From the NCBI RefSeq assembly GCF_022810405.1, contig NZ_JALGQE010000002.1, forward strand, positions 356,196 to 420,195: a stretch of 64,000 nt of DNA, written 5' to 3'. Each line of letters opens with the position of its first letter. Within the stretch, counting starts at the first letter, position 1. Shown in pieces: positions 55,376-64,000 of this stretch. The notes under the pieces were generated by a model. That model made no database searches, had not been told where the DNA came from, and saw only the letters and a program-made list of their open reading frames with translations. This stretch comes from Rhodococcus sp. ARC_M5 (lineage in GTDB: Bacteria > Actinomycetota > Actinomycetes > Mycobacteriales > Mycobacteriaceae). Both the position numbers and the translations under genes were made by a program.

Positions 55376-57430
55376 TCAAGCCCGAGCCAACACATCCGCC
55401 AATGTTCGGTTCATCGTGTTCAATGCTCGCACCGCGCCCCGCAGCGGACCGGGCGCATCGGTGGAGGTGAGTAACACGTCCAATACCGTTGTCTCGGTGA
55501 TTTTCTCGGGTGGATCGACGTGCTCCCCGGCGACCACTGCCTCCACCTGGCGTGCGGTGTCGCGCACCAGGGCCGCGGCGTCGCGCAGAGCCTGTGCAGT
55601 CTCGTCCGACGGAGCCGTCTGCGTATCGGCGCGGGAGGCGAGCACTCCGGCCCGGGCCAGTGCGTGCGCTGATCGGCTGCTGACGGCCAGCACCCGCAAC
55701 AGGTGCTTCGCGCCACGTCTGCTGCGGGTGGTCGGCCCGAGCACGAGTGGCTTACCGGACGTCAGAACGTCTTTCAACGCATTGTCGAGCGTCCGCGTCG
55801 ACGCCACCAGATCGGTTGCACTTCCCGGCGCGAGAACCGATTCGACGCTCGATTCGATCAGCGTGTCCAACTGCTCGAGATAGGTGTCGACGTTGCCCAC
55901 CAGTGTCTTTCGGGTGCTCGTCGAGAAGATGAAGTAGGCCGACGCCATTCCGACGAGACCGCCGACGGCGGTCTCGATGATCCGAAGCTCGAGCACCTCG
56001 ATACTGAACGTGCCCAGCAGCCCGTACAGCATCGCGAGCAGAATGGTCACGAAGAACGACAGCAGCGCATAGGCGACGGTCACCAGGTAGAACGCGAGGA
56101 ATACGCAGACGACGATCAACACCAGTTGTACGGGTTGGTTACTGCCCACCAGTGCGGCGATCACCACCCCGGCGAGCACGCCCGCAATGGTTCCGAGAAC
56201 GCGTTGGCCTGCCCGCGTGAGGATTTCACCCCGCGTCGACGCCCCCGTGAACACCAGGAAGGCCGTCAGCACCGCCCAATACCAGCGGTCGGGAGAGACG
56301 AGTTCACCCAGCACCGTTGCGGCACTGGTGGCGACGGCCACTTGGATCGCGGCCTTGGTGCTGGGGTTCAGTCCGCTCGGCTCGTCCTTCGTGGCAGGTT
56401 CGGGGACGACTCGAGGACCCGCATCAATGGCAACCGCATTGGTGGTGATGTGATGAATCGCGATGTGCGACTGCACGGCTCGTTGCGCGGAGACCGTGGC
56501 GATGCCTGCGGGGGTCGACGGGTCGGCACGCTCGGCAGCCGTCGCGGCCAACCGGCGCGCCGCCCGAAGCTGTTCCGAGGACGGCGTGTTCTGCAGAACC
56601 GACCCGAGCGCCGTCGTCGCCTGCCCCAACGCTGTCGGCCATGGTTTGGCCGGGTCGAGCGCCCACAGCGAGCTGACGAGCTGCTCGGTTGCGATCTGGG
56701 CGTCGAACACGCGGTGCGAGAGATCGGTGCTGGTGACGCTGAGCAGCTGACCGGCGTCGTGCCGATCGAGCCAGTCGTCGATCATCAACGCGGTGTTGCC
56801 GAGCCGATCGAGCCTGCGGCGCACCAGGTTCAGGTCGCGACTCTCCCCTGCCGACGCTGCCTCGAGCACCGAGGCCGATACCGCCCGCATCGCGAACAGC
56901 AGCCGGCGCACCTCCACGACCGGCCGGTCCGGGAAAATGACGGCTCGCACGAACAACGCGATCGCCAGTCCGCCGAGGATCGCCGCGATCAACATCGGCA
57001 GTTGGCCCGGGGTTGCGCGCAGGAACAGCGCGAAGAAATACGAGATGAACGCGACCATCCCCAGCGCCGTGCCGCGAGGGCCGAACCGGCGCACCCACAC
57101 TGCCGCGAACAGCACCGCGATGAAGCCGACGTCGGCCACCTTGCCGAGCTCGGAGAGCAACGCCGCCAACGTCACTGCCGCCGACGCCGGCAGCGCCATC
57201 AGTGCGGTGGTGATGAGCCGACTGCGCTGGTCCTTGTCCTTCACCGCCGCCGACGCCTGCATCGCCACCACGGTTCCGAGCATCGCCACCGTCACCGGTT
57301 GGCCGATGGCGCGCGTGGTGAGCACCAGCGTCACCATCGCCAACAGCACCGTCAGCGTCGTCGCCGACGCACTGCGCAGCCGTACCTGCCCCGGATCCGA
57401 GGCGTCGAGGATTCGGGCGAGGCGCTTCAT
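55376..57430 (-). CDS. FUSC-family inner-membrane transporter
   Basis: 684 residues. Two blocks of about six transmembrane helices (about 20-165 and 350-490) are each followed by a cytoplasmic helical region, the arrangement of FUSC/aromatic-acid exporter proteins. WYWAVLTAFLVFTGASTRGE near the second block is typical. No partner membrane-fusion protein is adjacent. It is downstream of the AcoR-like regulator gene (21 bp) on the same strand and might be co-transcribed. Confidence 0.83.
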   Translation of the reverse strand: MKRLARILDASDPGQVRLRSASATTLTVLLAMVTLVLTTRAIGQPVTVAMLGTVVAMQASAAVKDKDQRSRLITTALMALPASAAVTLAALLSELGKVADVGFIAVLFAAVWVRRFGPRGTALGMVAFISYFFALFLRATPGQLPMLIAAILGGLAIALFVRAVIFPDRPVVEVRRLLFAMRAVSASVLEAASAGESRDLNLVRRRLDRLGNTALMIDDWLDRHDAGQLLSVTSTDLSHRVFDAQIATEQLVSSLWALDPAKPWPTALGQATTALGSVLQNTPSSEQLRAARRLAATAAERADPSTPAGIATVSAQRAVQSHIAIHHITTNAVAIDAGPRVVPEPATKDEPSGLNPSTKAAIQVAVATSAATVLGELVSPDRWYWAVLTAFLVFTGASTRGEILTRAGQRVLGTIAGVLAGVVIAALVGSNQPVQLVLIVVCVFLAFYLVTVAYALLSFFVTILLAMLYGLLGTFSIEVLELRIIETAVGGLVGMASAYFIFSTSTRKTLVGNVDTYLEQLDTLIESSVESVLAPGSATDLVASTRTLDNALKDVLTSGKPLVLGPTTRSRRGAKHLLRVLAVSSRSAHALARAGVLASRADTQTAPSDETAQALRDAAALVRDTARQVEAVVAGEHVDPPEKITETTVLDVLLTSTDAPGPLRGAVRALNTMNRTLADVLARA

Positions 57431-57451
57431 TACCCGATTCTGCGCTACGGC

Positions 57452-58750
57452 TCAGCCCCGTGCCGCCCGGATCGCCGGGGCCGACGAATGCGGAAGCAAC
57501 CGACTCATGTCCGACGGCGTGATCACCTCCACGGTCGCCGATTCGTCCAACCGATACGGCTGGGTGGAGATGATGCCCGCAAGGTGTTTGCGCAGCCGAG
57601 ACATTTCGGCCCGCACGGTGATCGCACGGCCGTCGTCGCCGAAGAGATCGGCCGCCATCTGCGCCGCGGTCCGTCCTTGGCGATGGGTGGCGAGCAGGTA
57701 CAGGATCTCGGCGTGCCGGGGCGTCGGTTCGTGGGTCCACTCCCCCACCTCACTGCGCACTTCGATGCGAGGCTTCTGCGAACTGCGCAGGTCGATGCGA
57801 ATTCTCGTTGTGTTGCCCGAGTCCGCAACAGACGATTCCGCAGCGCCTGTCGGGCGCACCAGCCATCCACCGGGCAGGGGCTCGAAATCGCACACGCCGA
57901 GGGTCGGCAGCCAGAAGCGTCCCGTCGCGAGATCCTCGGGCAGCAGGATGCGATTGCGCAGCGCTACCGATTCGACGGCCGCGACCCAGCCGTTCGCGTC
58001 GACGGCCAGGGCCGGGGACTGCAATCGCGCGAGCATCGGAGCGGCCACCGAACGCAGTCGATCGAGTGTGCTCCGATGAATCTCGCGCAGTTGAGATTCG
58101 GCCAACCGTGCGACGGCGTCGACCAGCGCGATGGTGGTGGGATGCACCGTCTTGGCCGGTCCGCTGACGTCGATGGCTCCGAGTACACGGCCGGTCCGCG
58201 GGTCCCGGATCGGCGCTCCGGCGCACGTCCACGAATGATGGCTGCGCACATAGTGTTCGGCCGAGAAGATCTGCACCGCGCGCCCCGAGACCAGTGCCGT
58301 TCCGATGGCGTTGGTGCCCACCGAATCCTCGGCCCAGTTGGCACCCTCGACGAAGCCGAGGTTGTCGGCGCGGTCGAGTACGGCGGTCGATCCACTGCGC
58401 CACAGCACCCGGCCGTGCCGATCGGCGACGACGAGAATGTTGTCGCCGTCCTGCACCACCGATTCCAGGCCGCGGGCCAGATCGTCGAGGATGTCGAACA
58501 AACCCGATTCCCGACGCGTGAGCTCGAGGTCGGAGACGTCCATCTGCGTTTCGGCGGGATTGCCCAGTTCGGGGTCGATGCCCAGGGTCTGCAACCGCCG
58601 CCACGAGTCACCGATCACCTCGCGGGGACGCGCGGGCGACTTACCGCCGGTCATGGTCGCGTCGTACACGGCAGTGAGAATCTGCGCGTAGCGGCGCGGG
58701 TCTTCGCCGGCCGCCAGCGCAGGTTCGGGGCCTGTCGACTGCGTCATCAC
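57452..58750 (-). CDS. AcoR-like GAF-domain transcriptional activator
   Basis: 432 residues from ATG 58750 (or 58747). The N-terminal part reads IGDSWRRLQTLGIDPELG, followed by a GAF domain (about 85-205; LWRSGSTAVLDRADNLGFVEGANWAEDSVGTNAIG), as in AcoR-type activators of acetoin catabolism. The sigma-54 AAA+ domain is missing, expected where sigma-54 is absent, and the C-terminus has a helix-turn-helix-like region (RTAAQMAADLFGDDGRAITVRAEMSRLRK). It is next to acetoin/butanediol dehydrogenase genes and probably activates them. Confidence 0.85.
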   Translation of the reverse strand: MMTQSTGPEPALAAGEDPRRYAQILTAVYDATMTGGKSPARPREVIGDSWRRLQTLGIDPELGNPAETQMDVSDLELTRRESGLFDILDDLARGLESVVQDGDNILVVADRHGRVLWRSGSTAVLDRADNLGFVEGANWAEDSVGTNAIGTALVSGRAVQIFSAEHYVRSHHSWTCAGAPIRDPRTGRVLGAIDVSGPAKTVHPTTIALVDAVARLAESQLREIHRSTLDRLRSVAAPMLARLQSPALAVDANGWVAAVESVALRNRILLPEDLATGRFWLPTLGVCDFEPLPGGWLVRPTGAAESSVADSGNTTRIRIDLRSSQKPRIEVRSEVGEWTHEPTPRHAEILYLLATHRQGRTAAQMAADLFGDDGRAITVRAEMSRLRKHLAGIISTQPYRLDESATVEVITPSDMSRLLPHSSAPAIRAARG

Positions 58751-58791
58751 AGTCGATTGTGCTCCAGCTCACAGATCGACATCAACGGGGG

Positions 58792-59559
58792 TTACCGATA
58801 GACCAGACCACCGTCGATCAACGGTGCCTGGCCCGTCATGTAGTCCGAGTCGGGTCCGGCGAGATACGAGACGAACGCCGCCACGTCCTCCGGGGTCTGC
58901 GCGCGACCGAGGGCGATGCCGCCGACGAACTTGTCGTAGGTCTCGCCTTCCGCTGCGCCCGTCAACTCGGCGAAGCGCTTGTCGATGGTCACCCACATGT
59001 CGGTGCCGACAACGCCGGGGCAGTACGCGTTGACGGTGATGCCCTCGGCCGCGTACTCCTTGGCCGCCGCCTGAGTCAGGGCACGAACGGCGAACTTCGT
59101 TGCGCTGTAGACCCCGAGCATCGCGAACCCGTCGTGACCGGCGATCGACGACGCGTTGATGATCTTGCCCTTCTGGCCGAGCGCCTTGAATTTGGCTGCG
59201 GCAGCCTGAATTCCCCACAGCACGCCGTCGACGTTGACGGCCCAGATCTTCGCGACGTCCTCCGGCCGCACGTCGTCGAGCGGTGCCACCTGCGCGATGC
59301 CCGCATTGTTGACGATGACGTCGAACCCGCCCAGCGCCTCGTGGGTGTGTTCGACGGCCGCGAAGACCTGGTCGCGATCGCTGACGTCGGCCACGAATGT
59401 CGTTGCCTTCGAGCCTGTTCGACGCACCTCGTCGGCCACGCCGGAAATCTTGTCCTCGTTCAGGTCCGCAAGAGCGATGTCGTGACCGTCGTTCGCCAGC
59501 CGCAACGCGATGGCCCGGCCGATGCCCTGACCGGCACCGGTCACCAACACCGCGCTCAT
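58792..59559 (-). CDS. budC: acetoin/diacetyl reductase-type short-chain dehydrogenase
   Basis: 255 residues. Classical [11 protein letters not shown] cofactor loop, NNAGIAQ, catalytic Ser (NASSIAG) and YSATK, and PGVVGTDMW near the end, very like (S,S)-butanediol/acetoin reductases. It interconverts diacetyl, acetoin and 2,3-butanediol with NAD(H). The ATG overlaps the stop of the butanediol dehydrogenase gene (4 bp). Confidence 0.88.
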   Translation of the reverse strand: MSAVLVTGAGQGIGRAIALRLANDGHDIALADLNEDKISGVADEVRRTGSKATTFVADVSDRDQVFAAVEHTHEALGGFDVIVNNAGIAQVAPLDDVRPEDVAKIWAVNVDGVLWGIQAAAAKFKALGQKGKIINASSIAGHDGFAMLGVYSATKFAVRALTQAAAKEYAAEGITVNAYCPGVVGTDMWVTIDKRFAELTGAAEGETYDKFVGGIALGRAQTPEDVAAFVSYLAGPDSDYMTGQAPLIDGGLVYR

Positions 59560-60614
59560 GCCGATGCTCCAGCCGAAGGGTCAACCAGGACTTTCATTTT
59601 GGTGCCTGCGTGCAGCGCCTCGAACCCGTCGTCGATGACACCGTCGAGCGCGATCTTGTCCACCCACCCCGTCGTGTCGTAGTGGCCCTGGCTCATCAGA
59701 TCGATGACGGCCTCGTAGTCGGCGGCGGTGTAGCAGAGTGAGCCCTGGATGCGCGATTCGTTCATCACCAACTTCTGCAGCGGTGTGGTCAGGGGCTTTT
59801 CGTAGATCGCGACACTGACCAACGGCTTGCGCGCACCGATGCACCCGAGCGCGGTCTCGACGGCAGGTTGCACGCCGGCCGCGTCGTAGATGGCGTCGGC
59901 ACCCTTGCCGTCGGTGAGATCGGCGATGTAGGCCGGGATGTCGACGGCCGTCGGATCGAGGGTCTTCGCACCGAGGGCCTCGATCGATGCTCGACGCGTC
60001 GGCGACGGTTCGACGACGTAGACGTTGTCGAGTCCCTTGCCGCGGAGCGCGAACCACAGTCCGATACCGATGGGCCCGGCTCCGAAGACCATCGCGGTGT
60101 CCTCGGGCTTCGGATCTCCCAGTGTCGCAGCATGATAGGCGACCGACATCGGCTCGACGAGGGCTCCGAGTTCGAGCGAGACATTGTCGGGCAAGGCGTG
60201 AATCATGTCGGTGGGCACGACGGTGTATTCGGCCATTCCGCCGTCGGACATCAGTCCGTGGAAACCGATCTGCGCACAGATGTTGTAGTTGCCCGCCCGG
60301 CACGGCCCGCAGTGTCCACAGCGGTAGAGCGGCTCGATGGCGACGCGGTCGCCCACCGCGATGCCGGTCACGCCCTGGCCGAGCTCGGTGACGGTGCCCG
60401 AGAACTCGTGCCCGAGTACCAGCGGCATCTCTTGGCCGGTCAACGGATGCGGGGAGGTGGGGATGAAGATGGGTCCTGCGTAGTACTCGTGCAGGTCGGT
60501 TCCGCAGATTCCGTTGAACCCGACCTTGACCTTGACCTGCCCTTCACCGGGATGGGGCTCGGGAACGTCGGTGATCTCCACCTTGTTGGGTCCGTAATAC
60601 ACAGCTGCGCGCAT
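59556..60614 (-). CDS. bdhA: 2,3-butanediol dehydrogenase, zinc MDR type
   Basis: 352 residues. Medium-chain zinc dehydrogenase with catalytic zinc residues ([16 protein letters not shown]), a structural zinc motif ([15 protein letters not shown]), and the Rossmann turn [11 protein letters not shown]. The segment [18 protein letters not shown] is characteristic of (R,R)-butanediol dehydrogenases. First gene of the bdhA-budC unit; its upstream region carries palindromic GTTGCA sites likely to bind the AcoR-like activator. Confidence 0.9.
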   Translation of the reverse strand: MRAAVYYGPNKVEITDVPEPHPGEGQVKVKVGFNGICGTDLHEYYAGPIFIPTSPHPLTGQEMPLVLGHEFSGTVTELGQGVTGIAVGDRVAIEPLYRCGHCGPCRAGNYNICAQIGFHGLMSDGGMAEYTVVPTDMIHALPDNVSLELGALVEPMSVAYHAATLGDPKPEDTAMVFGAGPIGIGLWFALRGKGLDNVYVVEPSPTRRASIEALGAKTLDPTAVDIPAYIADLTDGKGADAIYDAAGVQPAVETALGCIGARKPLVSVAIYEKPLTTPLQKLVMNESRIQGSLCYTAADYEAVIDLMSQGHYDTTGWVDKIALDGVIDDGFEALHAGTKMKVLVDPSAGASA

Positions 60615-60679
60615 CGGTTTTCACTCCTGACTGGATTGGATGCACACAGGTTTATGTGACCCGGAGCACAACCGCCAGG

Positions 60680-60716
60680 GTTGCAGTGCGTTGCAGTGCG
60701 CCGGCCGCAATGCAAC
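60680..60716. promoter_or_regulatory. GTTGCA-type palindrome in the divergent bdhA promoter region
   Basis: GTTGCAGTGCG (60690-60700) faces CGCAATGCAAC (60706-60716), ten of eleven bases symmetric around CCGGC, with a further half-site GTTGCAGTGC at 60680-60689. It lies between divergent bdhA and the membrane-protein gene. Binding by the AcoR-like regulator is inferred. Confidence 0.65.
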
Positions 60717-60796
60717 CTCCCGCAACCCTGACGGTGGGGTGTGATTCAGCTCATAGTGACGGCGTCCACTGTCGCTCACACCGAAACGAGCAGTCC

Positions 60797-61912
60797 ATGA
60801 CCGCAACCGCAGACCGCCCACTGAGCAAGTCGAAAATCGCTCGGTCACAGGGCAACTGGATCTTGTTCGGAGTCGCCAACCTCGCCGTGGTGGCGGCCGT
60901 GTCGCTTGCGACGTGGTACCTGCTGGCAGACCCGACCACCAGTCCATGGAACTTCTATCCCCTCCCCTTCAACGCCGCGCTGTTCTGGGCAATTCTGTTC
61001 ATCGTGTTCATCGGATTCGATTGCGAATTCGCCGGATTCGACTCGCTGAAGCAACCGATGCGCGGGCTTGCCATCCTGGCCTCGACGGCAGTGTTCGCCG
61101 TTGCCGTCACCTGGATCCTAGGCAGCGGCCTCGGTGCGCTGTATCCGGATTTCGCCGGCACTCGGGAGGGCGGCCTCGGCTACTTCGCCGGAGCTCTGTT
61201 CGTGCTGTTCGGATTCGGAACCTGGGTCATGGTGGTCCTCAACTGGCAGCACTGGCCGTGGACCGTACTGCGTATGAAGCAGCCGCTGATCGGACTGTGC
61301 GAGATCGCCTTCGTCGCCGTGCCGACTCTGGCGCTGTATTTCGTGTTCGGACTGCCCTCGGTCTCGCTCTCGGCCACCGATCCACTGATGTCCGTTGACA
61401 CCGCACTCGGCTGGTTCTACTCAATCGTCGTCTCGGTGATCCTCACCGGCCAGACCCTCGACAACTGGCCGTGGAAACTGGCCGGCGGCGGCGGACGGAC
61501 CGCCCTGGCGGCGACGGTCGGCAACGCGGTTCTCGGCACCGCGATCTACTTCCTCATGGTCCCGCTGGCGAAACTCCTGGTCGGCTCGGACGCCACCGCC
61601 GAGCTCGGCTCCGTCATCGACCAGTTCCCAGCACAGATCGGAGTCTGCTGGGCCTTCTGGATGATTTTCTGGGCGAACGGCTTCGGCAATCGCTTCCCCG
61701 CGGCGGGACGAGCGGTGCTGACCTTCGCCTTGGCCATCGGCACGTTCCTGGCCTACTACTTCGTCGTCGCGGAGCACGTCCTGCACGAGCCCGTCGTGGC
61801 GGCAGGTATCTCCGGGAACGCTCTCGGGTTCATCGACTGGCTGGTGCTGTGGACGTTGATCTACGTCGTCGGATTCCAGTCGTTGGGGTTGAAGAAGCTG
61901 TCACCGGCATGA
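60797..61912 (+). CDS. uncharacterised polytopic membrane protein
   Basis: 371 residues from ATG 60797. About nine or ten transmembrane helices. Conserved-looking features are GFDCEFAGFDSLKQPMRGL after TM2 and two similar loops, LNWQHWPWTVL and LDNWPWKLAG, suggesting an internal duplication. I do not recognise the family or substrate. It is divergent from bdhA across the palindromic operator and followed by a flavin monooxygenase, so it may belong to the same catabolic regulon. Confidence 0.65.
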   Translation: MTATADRPLSKSKIARSQGNWILFGVANLAVVAAVSLATWYLLADPTTSPWNFYPLPFNAALFWAILFIVFIGFDCEFAGFDSLKQPMRGLAILASTAVFAVAVTWILGSGLGALYPDFAGTREGGLGYFAGALFVLFGFGTWVMVVLNWQHWPWTVLRMKQPLIGLCEIAFVAVPTLALYFVFGLPSVSLSATDPLMSVDTALGWFYSIVVSVILTGQTLDNWPWKLAGGGGRTALAATVGNAVLGTAIYFLMVPLAKLLVGSDATAELGSVIDQFPAQIGVCWAFWMIFWANGFGNRFPAAGRAVLTFALAIGTFLAYYFVVAEHVLHEPVVAAGISGNALGFIDWLVLWTLIYVVGFQSLGLKKLSPA

Positions 61913-61917
61913 ACCGC

Positions 61918-61933
61918 TGCAACGCATTGCAAC
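61918..61933 (+). promoter_or_regulatory. TGCAAC direct-repeat site upstream of the flavin monooxygenase
   Basis: TGCAACGCATTGCAAC has two TGCAAC half-sites 10 bp apart, like those in the bdhA promoter region. It lies just after the membrane-protein stop and 71 bases before the monooxygenase start. Confidence 0.5.
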
Positions 61934-62004
61934 TCTCGACCCAGCCCCACGAACGGAGTGTGCTGGGTCACATACACGGCACCACGAATTGCTTAGGAGT
62001 TTTC

Positions 62005-63846
62005 ATGACCCAGACCATCGAGCCCGTCGAGATCACCCGCACGCGCAGTCCACAGGAACGGGTCGACGCCTGGCTGTCGAACTTCGAGGACGCCCTGGTC
62101 GCGAGGGACATCCCTCGGGTTGCCGGCATGTTCGCCGTCAGCAGCTTCTGGCGCGATCTCGTCACGTTCACCTGGAATCTCAAGACCGTCGAGGGCCGCG
62201 ACGGCGTCGCCGACATGCTCTCCGAGCGGCTCGACGACACCGACCCGACGGGTTTTCACACCACCGAGACCCCTGACGAGGCGGACGGCGTGGTCTCGGC
62301 GTGGATCGAGTTCGAGACCGCCACGAGCCGCGGCAAGGGACACCTGCGCCTGACAGTGGACGCCGACACGGGAGAAGACGTGGCCTGGACTCTGCTGACC
62401 ACGATGCAGGAACTCAAGGGCCACGAGGAGCGGCAGGGCGCGTCGCGCATCAAGGGTGCGGTGCACGGCTCGAATGCCGACACCCAGAACTGGGCCGAGA
62501 AGAAGGAGATCGAGGAGAAGGAGCTCGGCTACAGCGTGCAGCCGTACGCACTCGTCGTCGGCGGCGGTCAGGGCGGCATCGCTCTGGGCGCGAGGTTCCG
62601 GCAATTGGGTGTGCCGGCGATCGTCGTCGACCGGGCCGAACGCCCCGGCGACCAGTGGCGCGGGCGCTACAAGTCTCTGTGCCTGCACGACCCGGTCTGG
62701 TACGACCACCTCCCATACCTACCGTTCCCGCCGAACTGGCCGGTGTTCGCGCCGAAGGACAAGATCGGCGACTGGCTCGAGATGTACACCAAGGTCATGG
62801 AGGTGCCGTACTGGAGCAAGACCACTGCGAAGTCCGCTACCTACGACGAAACCGCCAAGGAGTGGACCGTCGTCGTGGACCGCGACGGCGAAGAAGTGAT
62901 TCTGCGGCCCAAACAGTTGGTGATGGCCACCGGAATGTCCGGTAAGAAGAACGTGCCGAGCTTCCCCGGCATGGACGAATTCGAGGGCGAGCAGCATCAT
63001 TCCAGCGAACACCCCGGTCCCGACGCCTATGTCGGCAAGCGCGTCGTGGTGGTCGGCTCCAACAATTCCGCGCACGACATCTGCAAGGCGCTGTACGAGA
63101 CGGGCGTCGACGTGACGATGCTGCAGCGTTCGTCCACGCACATCGTCAAGTCCGATTCGCTGTGTGAGATCGCGCTCGGAGATCTGTACTCCGAGCGGGC
63201 CGTCGAGTCCGGAATGACCACGAACAAAGCCGATCTGACGTTCGCGTCCCTGCCCTACCGGATCATGCACGAGTTCCAGATTCCGGTGTATCAGCAGATC
63301 GCGGAGCAGGACAAGGACTTCTACGATCGGCTCCAGAAGGCCGGCTTCCAACTCGACTTCGGTGACGACGGCTCGGGCCTGTTCATGAAGTACCTGCGGC
63401 GAGGCTCGGGCTACTACATCGACGTGGGCGCATCCGAGCTGGTCGCGGACGGCAAGATCAAACTCGTTGCCGGACAAGTCGATCGGATCAGCAAGACCGG
63501 GGTGGTCCTCGACGACGGAACCGAGCTCCCGGCCGATCTCATCGTCTACGCCACCGGCTACGGTTCGATGAACGGCTGGGTCGCCGATCTGATCGATCAG
63601 GAGACCGCGGACAAGGTCGGCAAGTGCTGGGGCCTCGGCTCGAACACCACCAAGGATCCCGGTCCGTGGGAGGGCGAACAGCGCAACATGTGGAAGCCGA
63701 CGCAGCAGGAGAACTTCTGGTTCCACGGCGGCAATCTGCACCAGTCCCGGCACTATTCGCTCTACCTCGCACTGCAGATCAAGGCGCGCTACGAGGGTAT
63801 CGACACCCCGGTCTACGGGCTGCAGGAAGTGCATCACCTTCGGTGA
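62005..63846 (+). CDS. flavin-containing monooxygenase with N-terminal NTF2-like domain
   Basis: 613 residues from ATG 62005 with TTAGGAG upstream. The first ~150 residues are an NTF2/SnoaL-like domain (RVDAWLSNFEDALVARDIPRVAGMF). Then the FAD-binding turn VVGGGQGGIALG (about 186) and an NADPH-binding VVVVGSNNSAHD (about 350). The FMO/BVMO signature FxGxxxHxxx is present (Phe326, Gly328, His332) but the next residue is His336, where W or Y/F is usual. It likely hydroxylates or oxidises a small organic substrate; which one is not evident. Confidence 0.85.
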   Translation: MTQTIEPVEITRTRSPQERVDAWLSNFEDALVARDIPRVAGMFAVSSFWRDLVTFTWNLKTVEGRDGVADMLSERLDDTDPTGFHTTETPDEADGVVSAWIEFETATSRGKGHLRLTVDADTGEDVAWTLLTTMQELKGHEERQGASRIKGAVHGSNADTQNWAEKKEIEEKELGYSVQPYALVVGGGQGGIALGARFRQLGVPAIVVDRAERPGDQWRGRYKSLCLHDPVWYDHLPYLPFPPNWPVFAPKDKIGDWLEMYTKVMEVPYWSKTTAKSATYDETAKEWTVVVDRDGEEVILRPKQLVMATGMSGKKNVPSFPGMDEFEGEQHHSSEHPGPDAYVGKRVVVVGSNNSAHDICKALYETGVDVTMLQRSSTHIVKSDSLCEIALGDLYSERAVESGMTTNKADLTFASLPYRIMHEFQIPVYQQIAEQDKDFYDRLQKAGFQLDFGDDGSGLFMKYLRRGSGYYIDVGASELVADGKIKLVAGQVDRISKTGVVLDDGTELPADLIVYATGYGSMNGWVADLIDQETADKVGKCWGLGSNTTKDPGPWEGEQRNMWKPTQQENFWFHGGNLHQSRHYSLYLALQIKARYEGIDTPVYGLQEVHHLR

Positions 63847-63920
63847 CCCATGTGAGTGGAACTTCGTAGCAGGCTACGGGCGGATTCGAGCGGTGGTTGC
63901 AACGTGCCTGATCATTAGGG
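63847..63920. other. short region before a possible insertion-sequence gene
   Basis: 74 bp without a gene. It contains a small hairpin CGTAG-CAGG-CTACG and a GTTGCAAC palindrome (63896-63903). These may belong to the end of an insertion sequence rather than to host regulation. Confidence 0.35.
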
Positions 63921-64000
63921 ATGTTTGCGATGGTTCACCCGGGTTTCTCTCATCAGGTTCGGATGGCGTTCTGGTCACTGCGTAGCAGTGGCGTGACGGT
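63921..64000 (+). mobile_element. possible start of an IS30-like transposase gene (truncated by window edge)
   Basis: From ATG 63921 (or 63930) an open frame runs off the window: MFAMVHPGFSHQVRMAFWSL then RSSGVTV. The pattern of an N-terminal FSxxVRxxFWxLRxxGxxV helix resembles the start of actinobacterial IS30-type transposases. Only 26 residues are visible, so this is tentative. Confidence 0.4.

Noticed and set aside
55703..58801. A 1032-codon plus-strand frame opposite the FUSC and AcoR-like genes
   Set aside because: Same reason: antisense of genes with clear motifs, no recognisable product.
63896..63903. GTTGCAAC as a third member of the bdhA-type operator set
   Set aside because: It lies next to a probable insertion-sequence end and may belong to that element, so it was not counted with the regulon sites.

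Overview
The window is about 64 kb of high-GC actinobacterial chromosome, most likely Rhodococcus or a close relative (mycolate-containing Corynebacteriales). The gene order follows the Mycobacterium tuberculosis Rv3586-Rv3628 backbone: disA, Rv3587c-like, carbonic anhydrase, mutY, mhuD, clpC, lysS, coaX, panD, panC, Rv3603c-3605c-like, folK, folB, folP, folE, ftsH, hpt, tilS, Rv3626c-like, dacB, ppa. Genes are densely packed, with many 4-bp ATGA/GTGA overlaps and several apparently leaderless starts. I found no tRNA, rRNA or CRISPR array.

Layout. 1-13.6 kb: the end of disA, a carbonic anhydrase/MutY pair, a TetR-controlled drug exporter, two coupled alpha/beta hydrolases, the heme-degrading enzyme MhuD, a membrane GGDEF-EAL protein, OsmC, a secreted lipase and a serine hydrolase. 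13.6-34.7 kb: the conserved housekeeping core, almost all on the minus strand: clpC; lysS with a rhodanese and a cysteine dioxygenase; the pantothenate/CoA genes; the folate operon; ftsH; hpt-tilS-metalloprotease-dacB; and ppa on the plus strand. 34.8-43.8 kb: accessory genes, including a PAS protein, a diguanylate cyclase, a MarR/dienoyl-CoA isomerase pair, an OHCU-decarboxylase-like protein, allantoicase, a TetR/membrane-protein pair, YbaK, and a sulfur-linked unit. 44.2-49.5 kb: a 1313-residue Pls/PosA-type membrane NRPS followed by an M1 aminopeptidase. 49.5-58.8 kb: repeats, a GntR/MFS pair, small membrane proteins, a cupredoxin, a MerR-HEAT regulator with a HEAT protein, an FUSC transporter and an AcoR-like activator. 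58.8-64 kb: 2,3-butanediol/acetoin dehydrogenases, a membrane protein and a flavin monooxygenase divergent from them, and what looks like the start of an IS30-type transposase at the right edge.

The most interesting content is regulatory and repetitive DNA. Sulfur metabolism appears to be controlled at three places by RNA or leader-peptide devices: a SAM-IV-type riboswitch before a cysteine-desulfurase-like gene; a leaderless leader peptide of the R-(H/Y)-VDL-x-R-x-(A/S)-S-x-x-C type in front of the next gene of that unit; and a leaderless Cys-rich mini-ORF (three Cys in about 13 codons) in front of cysteine dioxygenase. Four separate families of short repeats are present. One of them (27-30 bp) lies at the ends of panC, folK and tilS, where it is translated in two different reading frames. 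Another (51 bp, palindromic) supplies the last codons of a serine hydrolase gene.
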